Positions 42,849 to 50,285 of a stretch of 64,000 bases of DNA are shown here, in pieces. The position numbers and the translations under genes were made by a program. Source of the stretch: NZ13-RE01 sp964612975 (lineage in GTDB: Bacteria; Dictyoglomota; Dictyoglomia; Dictyoglomales; Dictyoglomaceae); the NCBI GenBank assembly GCA_964612975.1, contig CAZTGC010000001.1:186001-250000 (forward strand), read 5' to 3'. Each line of letters opens with the position of its first letter. Within the stretch, counting starts at the first letter, position 1. Below the pieces are notes generated by a model, which saw only the letters and a program-made list of their open reading frames with translations, made no database searches and was not told the DNA's origin.

Positions 42849-43498
42849 TTTATAATCCCTTTTGTATAATAAAAGAAATTATAAATGATGAGATTAATCC
42901 AAGAATCTTTCCATTAAAAAAGATCATTGAGCAATATGAAAAATTAAATAAGAAAAAAGGGAAAGATTTAGAGCTTACAAAATATTTTTTAGATGTGATA
43001 GTAGATGTTTTAGAAATTAAACTAAAAAACTTTTTTCCTCAAGAGAGACAGCTTAAGGATAAACAGGAAAAACTAATTAACATTGTCTATAATAAGAGAA
43101 ATTGGGAGAGGATAAAAAATTACTTAGAGAAGCAAGAGGAGAAGGGGATAAAAATTTTTTTTAGAGAAAAAAAGAATGAGTTTTATTTAGATGGAAAGGA
43201 AAAGATAAATATTACAAAAATCTACATAGCCTGGCTAGAATCGAAGGAATATAAAAATTATTCTTTTAATTTTCCAAAGGAAATATATAGAATCGAGGAT
43301 AAGATGGAGGAAATATTGAAAAAGACTAAAAATAAAATACCTTTTTCAGAAATTATAAAGGGATCATCTAAATTAGAAATAATATATTATTTTCTTGCTT
43401 TATGTGAATTAGTAAATCAGGGATTAATTAAAGTTCATCAAAAAAATTTTTTTGATGAAATTATCTTAGAGAGAAGTTTTGAACATGCAAGAATATAA
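42839..43498 (+). CDS. scpA: Segregation and condensation protein A
   Basis: ScpA is the kleisin that bridges the SMC heads in bacterial condensin. The 219-residue product starts with a TTG inside the end of trpS and is rich in charged helices, with the winged-helix C-terminal part (KIPFSEIIKGSSKLEIIYYFLALCELVNQGLIKVHQ) that binds the SMC cap. The final residues overlap scpB. The scpA-scpB pairing is the strongest evidence, as the sequence is divergent. Confidence 0.88.
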   Translation: MEIIYNPFCIIKEIINDEINPRIFPLKKIIEQYEKLNKKKGKDLELTKYFLDVIVDVLEIKLKNFFPQERQLKDKQEKLINIVYNKRNWERIKNYLEKQEEKGIKIFFREKKNEFYLDGKEKINITKIYIAWLESKEYKNYSFNFPKEIYRIEDKMEEILKKTKNKIPFSEIIKGSSKLEIIYYFLALCELVNQGLIKVHQKNFFDEIILERSFEHARI

Positions 43499-44006
43499 AA
43501 ATCTTTTGAAGAAACAAATAGAAGGATTAATCTTTGTTTCTAATAAAGCTGTAAGTTCCTCTGAAATTTCAAGATTTTTGAAAATAGATGAAAAAGAAGT
43601 TTTAGAAATATTAGAGGAATTAGAAAGGGATTATAAAGATAGAGGAATAAATTTATATAAAATTAATGGAAGATATGAATTTGGAACTTCCCCTGATATC
43701 TCTGATTTTTTATTAAGATTTTTAAAGGAAAAACGGGAAAAACTTAGTAAATCTGCTCTTGAAATATTGTCAATTATATCATATCATCAACCTATAACTA
43801 AGGCAGAAATCGATGCATTAAGGGGAATAAGAAGTGATGGAGTGATCCATAATTTGTTGGAAAGGGGATTAATAGAGATAGTAGGTAAAAAAGATACTCC
43901 GGGAAGACCATTTCTTTATGGTGTTTCTGAAAAATTTTATAAATATTTTTTAATTGAAAATGAAAAACAATTAAAGGAATTGAAAGATTTTGAGGAATTA
44001 GAATGA
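43485..44006 (+). CDS. scpB: Segregation and condensation protein B
   Basis: ScpB dimers bind the centre of ScpA and regulate SMC-condensin. The 173-residue protein has two winged-helix domains, with KQIEGLIFVSNKAVSSSEISRFL at the start and the diagnostic SALEILSIISYHQPITKAEIDALRGI region, followed by GRPFLYGVSEKFYKYF. The ATG at 43485 has an AGAGAGAAG site nine bases ahead, preferred over the TTG two codons upstream. It overlaps rodZ by four bases. Confidence 0.93.
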   Translation: MQEYKNLLKKQIEGLIFVSNKAVSSSEISRFLKIDEKEVLEILEELERDYKDRGINLYKINGRYEFGTSPDISDFLLRFLKEKREKLSKSALEILSIISYHQPITKAEIDALRGIRSDGVIHNLLERGLIEIVGKKDTPGRPFLYGVSEKFYKYFLIENEKQLKELKDFEELE

Positions 44007-44704
44007 CAACTCTTGGAGAGTTATTTAGAAGGGAAAGGGAAGCTCAAAATAAAAATTTAAAAAGAATTGCAACGGAATTAAAGATCTCTTCAAAATATTT
44101 AGAGGCTTTAGAATTAGATAAATTTGATGAGATTGATCTTGCTGATATTTATAAAAAGGGGATTGTTAGGAATTATGCAAAATATTTAAAAATAGATGAA
44201 AATCAAGCTCTTGAGCTATATAAACAACAATATATAAAACCTATTTTAGAAGAGACTAAAAGAGAAGAGAAAAAGGAACAAAACTTTATTATTTTTATCT
44301 ATATAATTGTAGGGATCATAATCTTAATATCTATATATCTTGGTTATAAAAGCACTTTAAAACCCAAACCTTCTCCTCAAACTTCTCCTCCAACCTATAC
44401 CCTTCCTTCTTTTACTGAAAGTATAAAGGAAACCTATACCCCAACAGTAGTTTCTGATATTCAAAAAAAGGAATTAATTCCCAATATAAAAATTATAGCT
44501 TTTGATAGAACATGGATAAGGGCAGTTTATAACGATAAATTTGTTTTTGAGGGAATATTGAATAAGGGAGATATGAAAACTTTTACTTATTCCTATCTTG
44601 ATCTTCATATAGGAAATGCAGGTGGGATTGAGATATTTTATAATGGTAAAAGTTTAGGAATTTTAGGCAAAAAAGGAGAAGTAATAATTAGAAGGATACC
44701 ATGA
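44003..44704 (+). CDS. rodZ: RodZ-like cytoskeletal membrane protein
   Basis: RodZ links the MreB cytoskeleton to cell-wall synthesis. The 233-residue product has an N-terminal helix-turn-helix domain (TLGELFRREREAQNKNLKRIATELKISSKYLEALE, about 3-70), a single membrane segment (about 93-113), a Pro/Ser/Thr-rich linker and a C-terminal extracytoplasmic domain with IKIIAFDRTWIRAVYNDKFVFEG, matching DUF4115. The gene lies before rimO and pgsA, as in many Gram-positive and related bacteria. MreB is not in the window. Confidence 0.88.
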   Translation: MTTLGELFRREREAQNKNLKRIATELKISSKYLEALELDKFDEIDLADIYKKGIVRNYAKYLKIDENQALELYKQQYIKPILEETKREEKKEQNFIIFIYIIVGIIILISIYLGYKSTLKPKPSPQTSPPTYTLPSFTESIKETYTPTVVSDIQKKELIPNIKIIAFDRTWIRAVYNDKFVFEGILNKGDMKTFTYSYLDLHIGNAGGIEIFYNGKSLGILGKKGEVIIRRIP

Positions 44705-46011
44705 TGAAGGCAAGAATCATATCCTTAGGATGTGCTAAAAATTTAGTAGATACTGAAATATTGATGGGAATGCTTAAGGAGAAAAATTATGGTTTTACTC
44801 CCATCGAGGAAGAAGCAGACTTGATTCTTATAAATACTTGTGCCTTTATATCACCTGCCTCAAAGGAAACAGAAGAAAACATTTCAGATCTTTTTAAATA
44901 TAAAAAATTAGGAAAGAAAATAGTAGTATGTGGTTGTTATGTAGAGAGATTTAAAGATAACTTAAAAGAATTGTTTCCCTTTGTAGATCTTTTTGTTGGA
45001 CCTGGGGAATATGAAAGGTTTAATATCTATCTTGAAAATTCAAGTTCTCAAAGTATATTTTCAAGTGCTGCTTCTAATTTTTTATATACCAGTAATTATA
45101 AAAGATTTCATATAACACCCAAGCATTGGACATATGTAAAAATATCAGAGGGATGTAATAATTTTTGTAATTATTGCACTATCCCTAAAATTAGAGGATC
45201 TTTGAGAAGTAGACCTATTGATGATATTGAAAGGGAAGTAAGAAATTTAGTAGATGAAGGTGTAAAAGAATTAAATTTAATAGCACAGGATACTACAAGA
45301 TATGGAGAGGATATATATGGAAGGCCATCTCTTTTGGAGCTTTTAAGGGTATTGGAAAAAATTCCTGGGGATTTTATAATTAGAGTTCTTTATTCTTATC
45401 CATCAAGATTAAATCATGAAATATTAGATTTCATTAAAAATTCTGAAAAAATCGTCCCATACTTCGACATCCCATTACAACACATAAATAATAATATTTT
45501 AAGATCAATGGGAAGAAATTATACAAAGGAACAAATTATAGATTTATGGGAAAAGCTTAGAAAAACATTCAAGGAATGTGTCCTGAGAACAACCTTTATT
45601 TTGGGATTTCCTGGAGAAGGAGATAAGGAATTTGAAGAGTTATTAGATTTTATTGAAAATTATCCCTTTGAAAGGGTTGGAGTCTTTCCTTTTTATCCAG
45701 AAATAGAAACAAGGGCATATAATTTTTCAAATCAGGTAGAGGAAAAAATTAAAAAGCAAAGGGTAGATATATTGATGAAAAAACAGCAAAAGATATCAAA
45801 AAAAATGAATGAATCTTTAGTGGGAAAAGTTTTTGAGGTATTTATTGAAAAGAGAATAAATAATTATTATTTCACAAGAAGTTTTAGAGAAGCTCCTGAA
45901 GTTGATCCATGGATTATTTTTCCTGATTCTCATAAATTACATATTGGAGAGAAAATTAAAGTAAAAATTGTAAAAGTAGGTATTTATGATTTATGGGGAA
46001 AAAGGGTTTAA
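44701..46011 (+). CDS. rimO: Ribosomal protein S12 methylthiotransferase RimO
   Basis: RimO is a radical-SAM enzyme that adds a methylthio group to an aspartate of ribosomal protein S12. The 436-residue product has the N-terminal UPF0004 domain with three cluster Cys (in SLGCAKNLVDTE, INTCAFI and VVCGCYVER), the radical-SAM CxxxCxxC in EGCNNFCNYCTIP, and a C-terminal TRAM domain. SLGCAKNLVDTE matches RimO rather than MiaB, whose N-terminus differs. It overlaps rodZ by four bases. Confidence 0.94.
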   Translation: MMKARIISLGCAKNLVDTEILMGMLKEKNYGFTPIEEEADLILINTCAFISPASKETEENISDLFKYKKLGKKIVVCGCYVERFKDNLKELFPFVDLFVGPGEYERFNIYLENSSSQSIFSSAASNFLYTSNYKRFHITPKHWTYVKISEGCNNFCNYCTIPKIRGSLRSRPIDDIEREVRNLVDEGVKELNLIAQDTTRYGEDIYGRPSLLELLRVLEKIPGDFIIRVLYSYPSRLNHEILDFIKNSEKIVPYFDIPLQHINNNILRSMGRNYTKEQIIDLWEKLRKTFKECVLRTTFILGFPGEGDKEFEELLDFIENYPFERVGVFPFYPEIETRAYNFSNQVEEKIKKQRVDILMKKQQKISKKMNESLVGKVFEVFIEKRINNYYFTRSFREAPEVDPWIIFPDSHKLHIGEKIKVKIVKVGIYDLWGKRV

Positions 46012-46520
46012 TTCCTAATTGTTTGACTATCCTAAGAGTCTTCTTAACTGTCCCTGTAATTATTTTTTTATTTTTTGATAAATTTTCTATTTTTGCTGGA
46101 AGTTTATTTTTTATTGCCATACTCACAGATTATCTGGATGGGAAGGTTGCAAGAAGATATAATCAAGTTTCCAATTTAGGAAAATTTTTAGATCCCCTTG
46201 CAGATAAGATATTAGTATTAAGTATATTAATTGTTTTTGTAGATAAAAAGGAAATTCCCTTTTTTATTCCTATAATTATTCTTATTAGAGAATTTGCCAT
46301 AACAGGCCTAAGAACAATTTTAGCCCAAAAGGGAGTTATTTTATCTGCATTAAGAGAAGGAAAAATTAAAACCTTTCTTCAAGACATGAGTATTTTATTT
46401 TACATCTTTAAATTTTCTGGAAAGGAAATATTATTGGTTTTAGCTATATTTTTTACTGTTTATTCAGGTATAGTTTATTTATCAAAGTATTGGAAAATCT
46501 TATTAGAGGAGAATTCATGA
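45993..46520 (+). CDS. pgsA: CDP-diacylglycerol-glycerol-3-phosphate phosphatidyltransferase
   Basis: PgsA makes phosphatidylglycerol phosphate, the first step to phosphatidylglycerol. The 175-residue membrane protein has the CDP-alcohol phosphotransferase motif: DYLDGKVARRYNQVSNLGKFLDPLADK, which is the DG..AR..G/....D..AD pattern with metal-binding aspartates. About five hydrophobic segments are seen. It starts 19 bases inside rimO and overlaps thpR by four bases. Confidence 0.93.
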   Translation: MGKKGLIPNCLTILRVFLTVPVIIFLFFDKFSIFAGSLFFIAILTDYLDGKVARRYNQVSNLGKFLDPLADKILVLSILIVFVDKKEIPFFIPIIILIREFAITGLRTILAQKGVILSALREGKIKTFLQDMSILFYIFKFSGKEILLVLAIFFTVYSGIVYLSKYWKILLEENS

Positions 46521-47074
46521 AAAGATTATTTATTGCCATAGACTTACCGCTGAAAATAAAAAGGGAATTACATAAATTTGAGCAAGAATTATCAAAATAC
46601 ATTTCAAGGGGAGTTAAATGGGTAGAACTTGAGAATCTTCATTTCACCATCCGATTCTTAGGAGAGACCGAAGAAGAGAAGATACCCAATATAACAAGAA
46701 TCATGGACGAAGTTTCTCAAGAATTAAATCCTTTTAATATCTCTTTAAAAGAGTTGGGAGCATTTCCCAATTTCAAAAATCCAAGGGTTATTTGGATTGG
46801 AATTGAAAAGGGAGAAAAGGAGATAGTAAATTTATTTAATAAACTTGAAGGGAAAATTATAGAACTTGGGTTTAGAAAAGAAGAAAAAGATTTTTCTCCT
46901 CATTTAACCTTGGGAAGAGTTAAAGAAAGAATCAGATGGGATGAAAAATGGAAGATTAATATTCTAAATATAGAATTTTTAGTAGAAGAAATGACTCTTT
47001 TTGAAAGTCAACTTACCCCTCAAGGACCTATTTATACCTCCCTTTATAAATGTAAATTCTCAAAAAATCCATAA
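46517..47074 (+). CDS. thpR: RNA 2',3'-cyclic phosphodiesterase
   Basis: ThpR (LigT) is a two-histidine phosphodiesterase acting on RNA 2',3'-cyclic phosphates. The 185-residue product starts MKRLFIAIDLPLKIK, with the two catalytic HxTxR/L motifs LHFTIRFLGE and PHLTLGRVKER. The ATG at 46517 overlaps the pgsA stop (ATGA) and has AGAGGAGA a few bases ahead, deciding it against an upstream in-frame ATG. It is the final gene of its unit. Confidence 0.93.
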   Translation: MKRLFIAIDLPLKIKRELHKFEQELSKYISRGVKWVELENLHFTIRFLGETEEEKIPNITRIMDEVSQELNPFNISLKELGAFPNFKNPRVIWIGIEKGEKEIVNLFNKLEGKIIELGFRKEEKDFSPHLTLGRVKERIRWDEKWKINILNIEFLVEEMTLFESQLTPQGPIYTSLYKCKFSKNP

Positions 47075-47171
47075 AAACTTTGAAAAATCTAAAAAAAATA
47101 AGAATAAGGTTATAATTCCCTAAAATTTCTAAATTAATATTTACTAATCCTAAATTTTTCTTATATATCTC

Positions 47172-47200
47172 TTGCTAAATCTGAGAGTTAGTGATAAAAT
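47172..47200 (+). promoter_or_regulatory. Promoter of speH-speE
   Basis: TTGCTA and TAAAAT are separated by 17 bases, about 39 bases before the speH start. The 164-base gap upstream otherwise shows only AT-rich sequence. I see no conserved riboswitch structure in it. Assignment is by consensus only. Confidence 0.6.
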
Positions 47201-47238
47201 CTTTTGCGTAAAAATTTTTGAAAGGGGGCGAGACCAAA

Positions 47239-47643
47239 GTGAAAATGACTGGAAAATCTCTGGGGAGACATGTCCTTGCAGAGATGTACAATTGCAACAA
47301 GAATCTATTAAATGATCTAATAAAGATTAAAGAGATTATGACAAAAGCTGCCATTTTAGCAGGAGCAGAGGTTGTGGAGGTGGTTTTTCACCAATTTAAT
47401 CCCTATGGGATAAGTGGTGTTGTAGTAATTTCTGAGTCTCATCTTGCAATACATACTTGGCCAGAATATGGATTTGTAGCCGCAGATCTATTTACTTGTG
47501 GTGATCATGTGGATCCTTGGAAGGCTTTTGAATATCTAAATAAAGAATTACAAGCGGAACGAGTGATAACCTTTGAGGCAAAAAGAGGAATTTTACCTTT
47601 AGATCCCGAAAAGTTTTCATATAAATATGATGAGGTGGGTTGA
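47239..47643 (+). CDS. speH: S-adenosylmethionine decarboxylase proenzyme
   Basis: SpeH decarboxylates SAM, supplying aminopropyl groups for polyamines. The 134-residue protein is a self-cleaving pyruvoyl enzyme: cleavage is expected between Glu66 and Ser67 in ISESHLAIHTWPEYG, with the proton-source His72 and Cys87 (in TCGDH) also present. A strong AAAGGGGG site lies ten bases before the GTG at 47239, which I take as the start; an ATG two codons later is possible. It is directly followed by speE. Confidence 0.95.
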   Translation: MKMTGKSLGRHVLAEMYNCNKNLLNDLIKIKEIMTKAAILAGAEVVEVVFHQFNPYGISGVVVISESHLAIHTWPEYGFVAADLFTCGDHVDPWKAFEYLNKELQAERVITFEAKRGILPLDPEKFSYKYDEVG

Positions 47644-47671
47644 CTAACTTTTAAAAATAGGTGGATAAACA

Positions 47672-48583
47672 ATGAATGTATATGGGTTAATTGAGAAGAA
47701 CCATCCCAGCGAGATTCACTGGCATGGAGTAGAGAGTTTTATTTTCGCAACAGAAACTTCCTATCAAAAGGTAGAGATTGTTGAAAGTCCTTTTTATGGG
47801 AGATGTCTTGTATTGGATGGAAGAATTCAATCCAGTGAGAGGGATGAATTTATTTATCATGAAGCCTTAGTCCATCCTGCCTTAATTCTACATCCGTCTC
47901 CCCAGAAGATATTAATATTAGGAGGAGGAGAGGGGGCAACATTGAGGGAAGTTTTAAAATATAAACAGGTTAATAAGGTTGTAATGGTAGATATTGATGA
48001 GAAGGTTGTAAAGATATCTCAGGAGTTTCTTCCCCAATGGCATAAAGGTTCCTTTGATGATAAAAGACTAAACCTAATATTTAGAGATGCAAGGGATTAT
48101 TTAGAGGAAACTGATGCTAAATTTGATGTTGTTATTAGTGATCTTTCAGAACCTATGAAGGAAAGTCCTGCAGTAAAGCTATTTACCTATGAGTTTTATA
48201 ATATTATAAAAAATCATCTGAATTCTGATGGTATATTTGTCATGCAAGCAGGAACATCCCATCATTTAAAAATTCATTTTCATTCTACCATGCATTATAC
48301 TCTTAAAAAAGTTTTTGATAAAGTGTTTTCCTATCAAGCTTATGTGCCTGTCTATGATTTCATTTGGAGTTTTATCTTTTGTGGTGATAAAATAGATCCT
48401 AAGAATATCTTAGAAGAAGAAATTGATAAGAGATTGGAAGAAAGAGATATTAGAGATTTAAGATTTTATGATGGTGAAACCCATAAAATGATGTTTTCTC
48501 TTCCAAAACATATAAGGAAAGCTTTAGAAGAGGAAAAAAATATTGCTTATGATTCAAATCCCCTTTATGCGGTAGAAGAATAA
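47672..48583 (+). CDS. speE: Polyamine aminopropyltransferase (spermidine synthase-like), copy 1
   Basis: This enzyme moves the aminopropyl group of decarboxylated SAM onto a diamine. The 303-residue protein contains the SAM-analogue site ILGGGEGATLREVLKY and a DIDEKVV acidic residue. The catalytic-loop sequence reads SDLSEPMKESPAVKLFTYEFY, where typical spermidine synthases have D(S/T)(S/T)DP; it is closer to the thermospermine-type DLxDP form but with Glu. An AGGTGG site precedes the ATG. Together with speH it forms a polyamine unit; the acceptor amine cannot be told. Confidence 0.92.
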   Translation: MNVYGLIEKNHPSEIHWHGVESFIFATETSYQKVEIVESPFYGRCLVLDGRIQSSERDEFIYHEALVHPALILHPSPQKILILGGGEGATLREVLKYKQVNKVVMVDIDEKVVKISQEFLPQWHKGSFDDKRLNLIFRDARDYLEETDAKFDVVISDLSEPMKESPAVKLFTYEFYNIIKNHLNSDGIFVMQAGTSHHLKIHFHSTMHYTLKKVFDKVFSYQAYVPVYDFIWSFIFCGDKIDPKNILEEEIDKRLEERDIRDLRFYDGETHKMMFSLPKHIRKALEEEKNIAYDSNPLYAVEE

Positions 48584-48601
48584 ATAATTTAGGAGGTTTT
48601 A

Positions 48602-48727
48602 ATGCATTGCTGTGAAGATTGTCCCTATTATGAAGAGTGTTTAACTCACAAATTAGGTTGTTGTAATCGTTGTCCTCACTTCAATGATTGTTATGACACA
48701 AAAGAAAATTACAATTCAGAATCTTAG
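48602..48727 (+). CDS. Cys-rich 41-residue protein
   Basis: A short open frame begins five bases after a perfect AGGAGG site, 18 bases after speE. The product is 41 residues with eight Cys in two near-identical blocks: HCCEDCPYYEEC and GCCNRCPHFNDC, each fitting CC-x2-CP-x4-C. This doubled pattern suggests a small metal-binding (zinc or iron) protein. I do not recognise a named family. The strong ribosome site, the intact doubled motif and tight spacing to neighbours on both sides argue that it is real. Confidence 0.78.
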   Translation: MHCCEDCPYYEECLTHKLGCCNRCPHFNDCYDTKENYNSES

Positions 48728-48736
48728 GAGTAAAAA

Positions 48737-48847
48737 ATGAATAGGAAAAAACAGGAAAAAATTATAAAGATTATAGCTATCATCATATCAATATTCTTCT
48801 TAATAAGTATCTTTATAGTTTGGGGAATGTACATATTTACTAGATGA
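48737..48847 (+). CDS. Single-helix 36-residue membrane protein
   Basis: An AGGAG site lies at the end of the Cys-rich gene and is followed by an ATG starting a 36-residue frame. The product has a basic start (MNRKKQEKIIKII) and one long hydrophobic helix (about 9-33), with Trp and Tyr at its far end, so it should sit in the membrane with the N-terminus inside. Its stop codon overlaps the aroK ATG (ATGA), as do many real junctions here. No family was recognised; similar one-helix small proteins are common in Gram-positive bacteria. Confidence 0.65.
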   Translation: MNRKKQEKIIKIIAIIISIFFLISIFIVWGMYIFTR

Positions 48848-49359
48848 AATCTTCCCTTTCCTTTATTGGCTTTATGGGAAGTGGGAAGACAAGTGTGGGA
48901 AGGGAAGTATCTCTTTTTTTAAGAATCCCCTTTCTAGATTTGGATGAATATATAGAAAAAAAATTAAAAACATCCATATATAATATATTCGAAGAAAAAG
49001 GAGAAGAATATTTTAGGAAATTAGAAACGGACACTTTAAGGGAAGTTTTTTTGCTCTTTCCCCAGTTAATTCTCTCTACAGGAGGAGGAATTGTTCTAAA
49101 AGAAGAAAACAGAAGATTAATGAAAGAAAATAGTAAAATTATATACTTAAAGGGAAGTTTTGAAATTCTCATGAGACGTTTAGAGATAGAAGAGGAATAT
49201 AAAAAGAGACCTCTTTTAAAAAAAGGAAAAGAAGAATTATTAAAGCTTTGGACTGTAAGGCTTTCTTTATATGAGTCTTGTGCTGATATTGTTATAAATA
49301 TAGATAACAAAAGTATAGATGAGATAACTCATGAGGTTATTAGGAGATTAAATTTATGA
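48844..49359 (+). CDS. aroK: Shikimate kinase
   Basis: AroK phosphorylates shikimate in the aromatic amino acid pathway. The 171-residue NMP-kinase-like protein has the P-loop GFMGSGKTSVGRE, the shikimate-binding LDLDEYIE, the RKLET region and LSTGGGIV. It overlaps aroQ by four bases, giving two consecutive steps of the pathway nearby, though aroE and others are not in the window. Confidence 0.95.
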   Translation: MKSSLSFIGFMGSGKTSVGREVSLFLRIPFLDLDEYIEKKLKTSIYNIFEEKGEEYFRKLETDTLREVFLLFPQLILSTGGGIVLKEENRRLMKENSKIIYLKGSFEILMRRLEIEEEYKKRPLLKKGKEELLKLWTVRLSLYESCADIVINIDNKSIDEITHEVIRRLNL

Positions 49360-49793
49360 TCAAAGTATTAATTTTAAATGGTCCTAATTTAAATCTATTG
49401 GGGAAAAGAAATCCTGAAATATATGGAGGTATAAGTTTCCAAACCCTTAATAGTTTAATATTAGAAAAGGCAAAAGAAAAAAAAATAGAAGTAGAAATAA
49501 AACAATCTAATTTTGAAGGACAACTTATAGACTGGATCCAGGAATACAGGGATTGGGCAGATGCTATAATTATAAATCCCGGAGCTTTAACACATTATAG
49601 TTATTCCCTAAGAGATGCTTTATTAGATTTTGGGAAACCTGTCGTAGAAGTTCACATAAGTAATATTTATAAAAGAGAGGAATTTCGTCGTCATTCAATT
49701 ATCTCAGATATTTCATTAGGTCAGATATGTGGCTTTGGAATTAATAGTTATATTTTGGCTTTAGAAGCTATTTACTTATATTTCTCTACATAA
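49356..49793 (+). CDS. aroQ: 3-dehydroquinate dehydratase, type II
   Basis: AroQ converts 3-dehydroquinate to 3-dehydroshikimate. The 145-residue product has all the type II hallmarks: ILNGPNLNLLGKRNPEIYG with the catalytic Arg and Tyr, QSNFEGQLIDWIQ, IINPGALTHYS, VEVHISNIYKREEFRRHS and the terminal GFGINSYILAL. It has the standard dodecameric-enzyme length. The gene precedes the two tRNA-Pro genes by 29 bases. Confidence 0.97.
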   Translation: MIKVLILNGPNLNLLGKRNPEIYGGISFQTLNSLILEKAKEKKIEVEIKQSNFEGQLIDWIQEYRDWADAIIINPGALTHYSYSLRDALLDFGKPVVEVHISNIYKREEFRRHSIISDISLGQICGFGINSYILALEAIYLYFST

Positions 49794-49802
49794 AGGTTTT
49801 TA

Positions 49803-49811
49803 TGATATAAT
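49803..49811 (+). promoter_or_regulatory. Extended -10 promoter of the tRNA-Pro pair
   Basis: TGATATAAT is a perfect extended -10 element (TGnTATAAT), ending 12 bases before the first tRNA. No good -35 is found at the usual distance, which fits an extended -10 promoter. It overlaps nothing coding. Confidence 0.5.
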
Positions 49812-49822
49812 ATTTTAGAGTT

Positions 49823-49898
49823 CGGGGCGTAGCGCAGGGGTTAGCGCGTCCGTTTGGGGTGCGGAAGGTCGCTGGTTCAAGTCCAGTCGCCCCGACCA
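49823..49898 (+). tRNA. tRNA-Pro (GGG)
   Basis: The 76-base sequence folds as a complete tRNA: acceptor stem CGGGGCG with CGCCCCG, D-stem GCGC/GCGC, anticodon stem TCCGT/GCGGA around the loop TTGGGGT (anticodon GGG), and T arm GCTGG-TTCAAGT-CCAGT. The 3' CCA is encoded. It reads CCC and, by wobble, CCT codons. The second tRNA-Pro follows after 19 bases. Confidence 0.95.
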
Positions 49899-49917
49899 TC
49901 TAATTTGAAATTACTTT

Positions 49918-49993
49918 CGGGGCGTAGCGCAGAGGTTAGCGCGCCTGCTTCGGGAGTAGGAGGTCGCTGGTTCAAGTCCAGTCGCCCCGACCA
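49918..49993 (+). tRNA. tRNA-Pro (CGG)
   Basis: This 76-base tRNA has the same acceptor, D and T arms as its neighbour but a different anticodon stem and loop: CCTGC/GTAGG around TTCGGGA, giving anticodon CGG, which reads CCG. The 3' CCA is encoded. The acyP start codon lies ten bases after the CCA. The two genes look like a tandem duplication that diverged in the anticodon arm. Confidence 0.95.
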
Positions 49994-50003
49994 TTTTTCA
50001 GGT

Positions 50004-50276
50004 ATGCAAAAATATATTCATGTTTATGTTTATGGAATAGTTCAAGGGGTAGGATATAGGTATTTTGCCTATAAATGGGCAAAAAGATTAGGTATTAAAG
50101 GAAAGGTAAAAAATCTTCCCGATGGAAGAGTAGAAGTAGAAGGGGAGGGAGAAGAAGGGAATTTAAAAATCTTCTTGACTAAATTGTCAGAGGGACCCTT
50201 TGGCGCAGTAGTAGAGAAATTAGATGTCCAGTGGAGAGAAGCTAAGGAATCTTTTAATGATTTTTATATTTTTTAG
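50004..50276 (+). CDS. acyP: Acylphosphatase
   Basis: Acylphosphatase hydrolyses acyl phosphates. The 90-residue product starts MQKYIHVYVYGIVQGVGYRYF, containing the catalytic Arg (in GVGYRYF) and the VQGVGYR phosphate loop, with the substrate-binding Asn in VKNLPDGRVEVEGEG. The start is only ten bases after the encoded CCA of tRNA-Pro and has no good ribosome site, so translation may depend on RNA processing of the tRNA precursor. Confidence 0.95.
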   Translation: MQKYIHVYVYGIVQGVGYRYFAYKWAKRLGIKGKVKNLPDGRVEVEGEGEEGNLKIFLTKLSEGPFGAVVEKLDVQWREAKESFNDFYIF

Positions 50277-50285
50277 GTGATAGTT

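Noticed and set aside
47075..47171. A possible non-coding RNA or riboswitch between thpR and speH
   Set aside because: The sequence is AT-rich with no stable stems that I can see. Only a promoter is supported.
49854..50003. A 140-codon open frame running through both tRNA-Pro genes into acyP
   Set aside because: Its first part is tRNA sequence. The acylphosphatase family starts at MQKYIHVYVYG, so only the ATG at 50004 is used.
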